Shown one piece after another: positions 1 to 5,842 of a DNA stretch of 10,633 nt. The notes beneath the pieces were generated by a model. That model did no database searches and was not told where the DNA came from. It worked only from the letters and a program-made list of their open reading frames with translations. The translations under genes and the position numbers were made by a program. This DNA comes from Gammaproteobacteria bacterium (GTDB lineage: Bacteria; Pseudomonadota; Gammaproteobacteria; Steroidobacterales; MnTg04). The stretch lies in contig JAPUHG010000112.1 of NCBI GenBank assembly GCA_027297845.1, forward strand, positions 1 to 10,633, written 5' to 3'. The stretch's first letter is position 1, and each line of letters starts with the position of its first letter.

Positions 1-854
1 TCGATGCCATACCCCAGCAAGGTCAACGAACCCAGTTGCCAGACCACGGCAATCAGGGAACAAAGCAGCGGGATCAGGGTAATTTTGATTGACTGGCAAT
101 AGAGATAAACCAGTACCGCGGTAATCAAGGCTGCGACCAGGAAAAACAGCAACACACGACTGGTACCATCGGAGATATCGCCAACCACCTTGGCAAAGCC
201 AATAATGTTGACCTCGATGCCGGCAAATTCCGGGTCATCGAGAATCCTCGCCCGGACTTTTTCATCCAGATCGTGCGAAATCCTGACCAGGTCCAGTTTC
301 TTGCCTGTCTCGGGATCGGTTTCCAGTAATTGCGCGCTGATGATTGCGGCCGAGAAATCGTTGGCAACCAGTCGGCCGACGATACCTGCCTTGAGGATAT
401 TCTCCCTGACCTTGCCCATACCAATGGCGTCGGGCGAATAATCGGATGGGATGACCGGCCCACCCTGAACGCCATCTTCGACGACTTCCGTGTAACGCAC
501 ATTTGGTGTCCATAACGACTGTACTGCTGCCCGATCCACGCCGGATATAAAGAAAACTTCGTCGGTCGCTACCCGCAACGCTTCAAAAAACCTGGGCGTG
601 AAAATGTCTTCTTCATCCGCGACCAGCGCAATCAGCACGCGGTTGGCGCCGCCAAATTCCTGCCGATGCTCGGAATAGGTCCGCATGTAGTCATGCTTCA
701 TCGGCACCATTTTGTCGAATCCGGCATCGATGGCCAGGCGGGTCGCCGCCGAAAAAAACATGAAGGCAGTGGTAATAACGAAGAACGCGATGACCCACGG
801 GCGGCGTCCAAATATGAATCTCTCGATGGCGGCGATGGGACCCGTCTCAATCAC
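1..854 (-). CDS. RND/MMPL-family inner-membrane transporter, N-terminal part (cut by window edge)
   Basis: The visible 284 codons encode the N-terminal part of an RND superfamily transporter of the MMPL/'predicted exporter' type. A first membrane helix lies at about residues 19-38, then a periplasmic domain of roughly 190 residues, then two closely spaced helices at about 235-253 and 257-275. This is the usual opening of one RND half. The protein normally continues for several hundred more residues, and here it runs off the left edge. I chose the GTG at 854 because a strong GGAGGG (862-867) sits 7 nt upstream; an in-frame ATG at 869 has no comparable site. The GTG overlaps the 3' end of the YCF48-like gene by 8 nt, so translational coupling is likely. 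Family knowledge: such proteins use the proton gradient to move hydrophobic or lipid-like molecules. Co-location with DUF1302, DUF1329 and YCF48 proteins suggests a trans-envelope pathway, but neither substrate nor direction can be read from the sequence. Confidence 0.88.
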   Translation of the reverse strand, partial: MIETGPIAAIERFIFGRRPWVIAFFVITTAFMFFSAATRLAIDAGFDKMVPMKHDYMRTYSEHRQEFGGANRVLIALVADEEDIFTPRFFEALRVATDEVFFISGVDRAAVQSLWTPNVRYTEVVEDGVQGGPVIPSDYSPDAIGMGKVRENILKAGIVGRLVANDFSAAIISAQLLETDPETGKKLDLVRISHDLDEKVRARILDDPEFAGIEVNIIGFAKVVGDISDGTSRVLLFFLVAALITAVLVYLYCQSIKITLIPLLCSLIAVVWQLGSLTLLGYGI

Positions 855-1896
855 TGTTCCGCCCTCCATCGAAGCCAAGTTTCAGGATAGCGACACCTGC
901 TTCACCGACCAGCATCACGCGGCCATCTTCAAGCTGCATTGCAGCCTGAACTCCCTTTCGATTTTCCTGGGTATGCAGCTCAAAGCTATCGCCATTATCC
1001 CGGCTCACCAGGATGGTGCCACCCAGACCGGCCACCAGAATCGTTCCATCGATAAGGAGAATGCCACTGTTCAGCGTGGCTTGTGTCGGCAGCTCGACAG
1101 GTACCCAGTTGGCCCCGAGATCATCGGTGTAGTACAGGTTGCCACGCAACCCGACCGTGATAATCCGCCCGAGCCCTGCTTCAAAAATACCAAAAAAAGA
1201 ACCCTGGTAATCGGGTGAAACCGTCACCCAGCTTGCGCCCAGGTCATCAGAGCGATAGATGTTGCCTGCTTCGGCGGCGATAAAAAGATGCCGGTCACGG
1301 GTCTCCATGATGTCGTTCAGGTGATAATCCCCACCCATCTCCGATTCCCACCAGGCGTCCTCGCCCTCTGCTTCATCGGTCGGCCCGGCTGCCGTCACCG
1401 GCTCAAATACCACTTGTTCCCAAGTTGCCCCGGCGTCGTTCGTTTCCAGCATCAGGCCATAGGCCCCAATGGCAAACCCGTGCTGTTCATCGGCAAACCA
1501 GACATCGAGAAAGGGTGTTTCGGCAGCGGGATCGTGATTTTGTATGGCCCAGGTTCTGCCGCCGTCGGCGGTATGCAAAATTATGGAATCATGGCCGACA
1601 GCCCAGCCGATATCGAGCGTTACAAAATCAACACCGGTCAGCGTGGCACGCGTTGGAACTTTGGACTGCACCCAAGTTGCGCCCTGGTCGCCACTAAACA
1701 GGATATGGCCACGCGCCCCGGCAAGGACCAGCCCACCGGAGACGCCATCGATGGCAAGCAGCAAATCCTGACTGGCCAGTCTGGCCGGCTCAGACCAGCG
1801 GTCGCCGAATGCCGGCTCGCTCTGAGCATATGCTGTTGAAAACGCACAAAGGCAGGCGCTGACCGTCATTGTCAATGTGTACAGAAAAGATTTCAT
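847..1896 (-). CDS. YCF48/BNR-repeat secreted protein (beta-propeller)
   Basis: The 349-residue protein starts with a Sec signal peptide (hydrophobic stretch at residues 4-22, likely cleavage after AYA at 22-24), so it should act in the periplasm. The mature part is built of Asp-box (BNR) repeats of the S/T-x-D-x-G-x-x-W kind: SGDQGATW at 68-75, TADGGRTW at 109-116, then TNDAGATW, RSDDLGASW, YTDDLGANW and a degenerate SRDNGDSF. Each is followed by strands typical of a YCF48/HCF136-like beta-propeller. The family is named after a photosystem II assembly factor, but in non-photosynthetic bacteria it often sits beside RND transporters, and a role as periplasmic partner is an inference. It follows the DUF1329 gene by 51 nt and overlaps the RND gene by 8 nt. 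The start has only a weak ribosome site (CCAGG close to the ATG), so most ribosomes may arrive from upstream in the operon. Confidence 0.9.
   Translation of the reverse strand: MKSFLYTLTMTVSACLCAFSTAYAQSEPAFGDRWSEPARLASQDLLLAIDGVSGGLVLAGARGHILFSGDQGATWVQSKVPTRATLTGVDFVTLDIGWAVGHDSIILHTADGGRTWAIQNHDPAAETPFLDVWFADEQHGFAIGAYGLMLETNDAGATWEQVVFEPVTAAGPTDEAEGEDAWWESEMGGDYHLNDIMETRDRHLFIAAEAGNIYRSDDLGASWVTVSPDYQGSFFGIFEAGLGRIITVGLRGNLYYTDDLGANWVPVELPTQATLNSGILLIDGTILVAGLGGTILVSRDNGDSFELHTQENRKGVQAAMQLEDGRVMLVGEAGVAILKLGFDGGRNSD
862..867 (-). promoter_or_regulatory. Shine-Dalgarno site setting the GTG start of the RND gene
   Basis: Read on the minus strand this is GGAGGG, 7 nt before the GTG at 854-852. 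It lies inside the last codons of the YCF48-like gene. It is the best ribosome site near this start and favours the GTG over the ATG at 869-867, which itself abuts the site. Confidence 0.6.
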
Positions 1897-1919
1897 GCCT
1901 GGACAGCCAATCCGATTAA

Positions 1920-1939
1920 GGAGCGGCTTGGGCCGCCCC
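1920..1939 (-). other. Intercistronic hairpin between the DUF1329 and YCF48 genes
   Basis: On the minus strand GGGGCGGC (1939-1932) pairs with GCCGCTCC (1927-1920) across a four-base CCAA loop, giving eight pairs with one G-U. It begins 8 nt after the DUF1329 stop. Only TTAAT follows, not a real U-tract, so full termination is unlikely. It may protect the upstream message from 3' decay or reduce read-through into the YCF48 and RND genes, giving more DUF1329 and DUF1302 product. Confidence 0.5.
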
Positions 1940-1947
1940 TGAACTCG

Positions 1948-3333
1948 CTAGCGGGTACCCGCCCGCCGTAATGCGCCAATGGAGAAATCGCTTTGCGTCA
2001 GATTCGCATCAAAAATATAGGTATTCGGCTCTTCGTTATTCAAGCCGATCGCCAGGTAGCGCTTGGATTGCAAATCGATCGTGAGTTCCAGGGTCGTCCA
2101 GAATGACGGTTGATCGTAATAATTGATCGAATGCCCTTCCTGGACTCGCCAGATCTGGTCGCGGTTGTCATAACAATCCACCGCCATCACTTGCCAGGAA
2201 TCTTCGTCAATATAGAAAGTGCGCCGTTTGTAGATATGCCTTGAGCCAGACTTGACGACAGCGTCGACCACCCACACGCGATGTTTCTCGTAACGGGCAT
2301 GTTCCTGGTTCATGTGACCCGCATGCAGAATATCCTTGTAGGTCCGATCCTTGCTGTGGACCTTGTAGGAGTTATACGGGACCAGCATTTCTTTCTTGCC
2401 AACCAGCGTCCAGTCGTAGCGTTCGGGACTGCCGTTGAACATATCGAATTGATCACTGGTCGAAAGACCGTCAGACGCCGTTCGCGGGCTGTCGAATGCC
2501 ACATTCGGCGCCCGCCGGACCCGGCGTTGCCCCGGGTTGTAAAGCCACGCACGGCGCGGCTCACGATCCTGGTCCATGGTTTCGTGCACCAGCAAAACCT
2601 GTCCGGCCAGCCGCGGCGGCGTCGCGATTTTCTGCATGAAATAAATCACCACGTTATCCAGCTTTTCCTCGGTCATGCCCGCCAGGCTGTAGTTGGCGAT
2701 GTATTGATCGGCAAACTTGACCATCGTGTATTTGCCACCGGCCGTTACCGCCGCCTGCCCGATCGTCCGGTATGCCTTTTCCGCGCGATAACGCAGTACG
2801 TGATTCCAGATCGCCTCAAGCCCGTTTACCGGGAAGGGAAACGGTATGCCGATGACCGCACCGGTCACGCCGTTACCGCTCGGAATCAGTTGTGCGGTTG
2901 CCGCCGTTTTTTTGGTCGCGTCATAAATGCGCTGTGGAAAGGCTGCACTCCTTCGGGTCGGATACACATTCATGAAAAAAGTATCCGGATAGGCCTGCAT
3001 CATCGCCTTTTGGCCCGCGGTCATCTGGTCTGCATACTGACCCATGTTCTGTGCATTGATCGTGTAAAGCACATCGTCGCTCGCATAAGGATCGGGATGA
3101 TGGCCACCGGTTTTAAAATCCGGAAACCCGGCGTCGGCCGCTGAAGTCAGGCCACCCGTCCATTCCGGGATGGAGCCGTCGGCGTTTCCCGCTCTCTCGG
3201 CGCCAAACGGCGTATAAGTGTCCCCACCCAGCGCTGCGACTTGTTCTGCCGTCGCTTCGGCATGAATACTGCTGATGACGGTCAGGCTCAAACAAACGGC
3301 TGTACCTGCGCCAATTATTAGTTTTTTCATCAT
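1948..3333 (-). CDS. DUF1329 periplasmic / outer-membrane-associated protein
   Basis: A 461-residue member of the DUF1329 family, near the usual length of about 450. The N-terminal signal peptide (MMKK, then a hydrophobic stretch to about residue 22) is likely cleaved after IHA at 23-25. The family signature TPFGAERAGNADGSIPEWTG lies at about 41-60, and a central block with YNPGQRRVRRAP is also typical. The family is regarded as structurally related to lipoprotein/lipid carriers of the LolA/LolB kind, so binding of a hydrophobic ligand in the periplasm is plausible but inferred. I start it at ATG 3333, with GGAG 8 nt upstream; the ATG directly after, at 3330, would serve equally well with AAGGA. 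The frame stays open up to 3408, but that longer start would put hydrophilic residues before the signal peptide and overlap the DUF1302 gene. The gene lies 31 nt after DUF1302, and this pair is almost always found together. Confidence 0.92.
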   Translation of the reverse strand: MMKKLIIGAGTAVCLSLTVISSIHAEATAEQVAALGGDTYTPFGAERAGNADGSIPEWTGGLTSAADAGFPDFKTGGHHPDPYASDDVLYTINAQNMGQYADQMTAGQKAMMQAYPDTFFMNVYPTRRSAAFPQRIYDATKKTAATAQLIPSGNGVTGAVIGIPFPFPVNGLEAIWNHVLRYRAEKAYRTIGQAAVTAGGKYTMVKFADQYIANYSLAGMTEEKLDNVVIYFMQKIATPPRLAGQVLLVHETMDQDREPRRAWLYNPGQRRVRRAPNVAFDSPRTASDGLSTSDQFDMFNGSPERYDWTLVGKKEMLVPYNSYKVHSKDRTYKDILHAGHMNQEHARYEKHRVWVVDAVVKSGSRHIYKRRTFYIDEDSWQVMAVDCYDNRDQIWRVQEGHSINYYDQPSFWTTLELTIDLQSKRYLAIGLNNEEPNTYIFDANLTQSDFSIGALRRAGTR

Positions 3334-3364
3334 TTCCTTGACTCCGTTTTCCAGGTTCGGCAAC

Positions 3365-5401
3365 TCAGAACGAGGTTTTGACACTAAGAGAAATAAAGTC
3401 ACGATCATTGATCAAGTTGTAATGACCCGCGCCACTGAACTTCGTATAGGACGCGTCAATTACCCAGGTATTTTGATAAGTGCCCGATATACCGAAGGTA
3501 AACGCCTGGCGGTCCTTGACAAACAGACCACCGGGCCCCGGTGACACACCGTTGACATCGTCTGCCCAGGCAAAGCGCGGCGCGATATTCCACGGTCCGA
3601 TAAGGCTGTCGTAATCCAGCCGTCCGACCAGCCGGTAACCCCAGGAGGATGCCGATGCGAAATGCTCAGGCGATTCGACCAGGCCAAAATGTGCTGACGA
3701 CAGTATTGCGTTGCCGCTGATGTCGGTACCCGGTCCATTCAAACGCAGACCCAACCCATTGGGGCCGCCTGTGTTCTGACTGGGCATATTGTTAACCAGG
3801 AACAATCCGCCCTCCCACAGCAGCACGGCCTGCGAGGCACCCAGCATCGGGCCGAAAAGTTTGGTCGCTGTCAAATCAAACTGCGTGGTCCTGAAATTTC
3901 GGCCACCGACGATTTCCTGGTTGAGACCTTGCGGTCCGAGTTGGCCAAACGCCCCCAGTGCCGCATTTAGCGGCGACAGGGCCGCAAACAGGAGCTCAAC
4001 ATCATCAACCAGCAACGGATGCTTGTCGCGATAGGCCACTTCTCCCTGGAAGGCAATCCCGAAAATCTGGGTGTTAAAACTCACACCGTACACCTCGATG
4101 TCTTCGGGGAAACCGACGAAGTAGCTTGCCGTTTCCGCGTAATAACTGGTGCCAAAGGCATTGGCCAGCGCCAATGCATCGACGCCTTGCAAAGCGGCAT
4201 TCGCACCGATGGTCGCGGCCTGGAGCGCGTCTGCCGCGCCAAGATTTCCGCCCGCCGCAGCCGCGGCATCGAGTCCCGCTTGCGTGCCCACCGCGATCGC
4301 CGTATTCAGTGGCAAACCGGATGCGATAGCCTGCGCCGCACCACCGACAGCCGTACCGGCGCCGATGCCATTGCCTAGTCCTACCTGGGTGCCGGTTACA
4401 CCGTTCACATAAGGCAGGCGGCTGTTGTACTTGATGTAATAAAGACCAAACTCGGTGCCATCAAACAGGCTGTCAAAATACCAGGTAAAGCGCGCGCCAT
4501 ACTGACCGCCATCGTCCGGGTTACGAGTCAGCGAGCGGGGGACCATGTTGAAGTTACTGATGGTGCCGCCATTGAACTGCGAGAAATCGGTGCCCAGATC
4601 GCTCCAGATACCGAATCCCAGCATGACCTTATCGCCATCGCCGACGGCAAAATCATTGGTGCTGAACGCGGTACCGGTCGGGTCCGGGTCGGTATCGTCC
4701 CATTTCCACTGGTAAAACAATTCGAGTTTAGTATTTTGGGATGTTCACAGCGATAACCACGCGATGTTTTGCGGGATCAGGGCCTCACGTAGCTCCGCGC
4801 CAGGTGATCGCAGGCGCGAAACATCGAAGTGATTGATGATATTGATGCCACCCGGGAAAAACGTACTCTCGCCCCAGTTCAGCACCTGACTGCCAACCCG
4901 CAGTTCGCCCGGCATCGAACCAAGATCGAATTTCATCGATACAAACATATCGAGGAATTTTGCGTCGCCACCGACCAGGTCTTCCCCTCTCTGGCCTAAA
5001 GGGGTGCGCAGCGTATCATTGTCCTTGACCCACTCGTCATAAAAGCCGAAACCCCGGACAAAAAATCCGAAATTCTTGTAATTTAGTTCGAACTCGGAAG
5101 TGATCTTGAATATCCGACTGATGGTCCCGGTGTCATAGTTGAGCGTACCGTCATCGTGATTCAATGACAGCGCCGTACCGCCATTTGCCAGGCCAATCAG
5201 CTCCAAATCCGAGCTTTGCACCCGCCAGGTTTGTCCAAAGGACACCGTGGTATCGAAGCTGCCATACCAGCCATCGTTATAATCACCAAATTCAATCGAC
5301 CACGCCGGTGACACAAGCAATACCGACAGACACAAAACTGAGAGAATCGCGCTTTGCAATGGCACCGATTGGTGGCGCCAGTTCGTGGGTGTCGTTTTCA
5401 T
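3365..5401 (-). pseudogene. DUF1302 outer-membrane beta-barrel protein with one in-frame TGA
   Basis: Read as one frame this is 678 codons, in the DUF1302 size range. The N-terminal signal peptide has its hydrophobic core at about residues 17-31 and likely cleavage after AWS (33-35). Then comes the start of the mature domain (GSFDTTVSFGQTWRVQ), the conserved GELRVGSQVLNWGEST-type block, and PGAELREALIPQNIAWLSL. There the frame meets TGA at 4745-4747. It resumes at once, same frame, with TSQNTKLELFYQWKWDDT and stays open to a TGA at 3365. The C-terminus ends in Phe after alternating residues (SLSVKTSF), the classic outer-membrane barrel signal. Related proteins usually have a small residue such as Gly where the stop falls; GGA to TGA is a single change. 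An Ala/Gly-rich insert lies at about 4151-4402. I chose ATG 5401, with GGGGA 5 nt upstream; an ATG at 5428 lacks a ribosome site. Unread-through, the product would be 218 residues and unlikely to form a barrel. Family function is unknown. Confidence 0.85.
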
Positions 5402-5842
5402 TGGCTTCCCCGGATGATGTGGTCGCATGACTGTTATAAGGCTGTTATTTTTCGCTCGTCGATATTCGCAACGAGAGGCGCGCCATCAGCTGAAAATCCA
5501 GCGCCGCTTCCCCTTGCAAGCCTGTGTTTTTCAACATGAATCCTGCCTGTTTATGCCCCCGGCGGCAAGTCAGCCATAGCCCGGGCTGACCTCCCGGGAG
5601 GCTTTTCGGGCCAGCCTGTTCAGATTTGCCAGCCAAGTTCAGGCTACAACCCGAATAGCCAATCATCATCTGCTTTAGGTTGATGATTTTCCCCGATTTT
5701 GATGGGGCCCGATAACGTGATTGCCAGATGGTTCCGGCCGGTCGATGGATCGGCCCTGGTGCCTACCGGACTTTGTCATGGCTGGTTTCAGCAATAGCGA
5801 CTGGAAATTGGGTGCGAGCTTGCGCGCTGCACTGCAGCATGA
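5402..5842. other. Intergenic region between plsB and the envelope operon
   Basis: About 440 bases without a gene I can support. It must contain the 3' end of the plsB message and the promoter of the DUF1302 operon, both on the minus strand. I see no confident -35/-10 pair; a weak candidate is TTGCGA followed after 17 nt by ATAACA, some 30-60 nt before the DUF1302 start. Just past the plsB stop is a short GCTGC-ACT-GCAGC hairpin (5826-5838), and further on an imperfect hairpin at 5736-5755; neither is followed by a U-tract, so no clear intrinsic terminator is visible. Two GC palindromes at 5569-5601 are listed separately. A 74-codon minus-strand frame at 5445-5669 has no ribosome site and no recognisable features. 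Confidence 0.6.
5569..5601. promoter_or_regulatory. Adjacent GC-rich palindromes, possible operator or hairpin
   Basis: GTCAGCC (5569-5575) and GGCTGAC (5584-5590) form a perfect 7-bp inverted repeat around an 8-nt centre, and a 10-bp palindrome AGCCCGGGCT (5578-5587) is nested across it. Directly adjoining is a perfect 12-bp palindrome CCTCCCGGGAGG (5590-5601). They lie about 170-200 nt upstream of the DUF1302 start. They could bind a dimeric regulator of the envelope operon or fold in the long plsB 3' transcript. No family-specific operator is recognisable. Confidence 0.35.

Noticed and set aside
1288..1839. A 183-codon plus-strand frame opposite the YCF48 gene
   Set aside because: The minus strand shows a signal peptide and six Asp-box repeats; the plus-strand frame is only its shadow.
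2281..3144. A 287-codon plus-strand frame opposite the DUF1329 gene
   Set aside because: The opposite strand is a clear DUF1329 protein; the plus-strand translation has no recognisable features and is a shadow of GC-rich coding DNA.
4745..4747. Reassigned TGA (Gly or Trp) or selenocysteine as explanation for the DUF1302 stop
   Set aside because: TGA is the normal end of the YCF48, lipoprotein and DUF1302 frames in this window, the position is not one expected to hold Trp or Sec, and no hairpin like a bacterial SECIS is evident right after it.
5445..5669. A 74-codon minus-strand frame in the plsB-DUF1302 gap
   Set aside because: No ribosome site before its double ATG, no signal peptide, domain or familiar motif, and it covers the palindrome region; probably a chance open frame.
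5736..5755. Hairpin downstream of plsB as its intrinsic terminator
   Set aside because: The stem has a mismatch and no U-tract follows on the minus strand, so it does not meet the usual form of a terminator.
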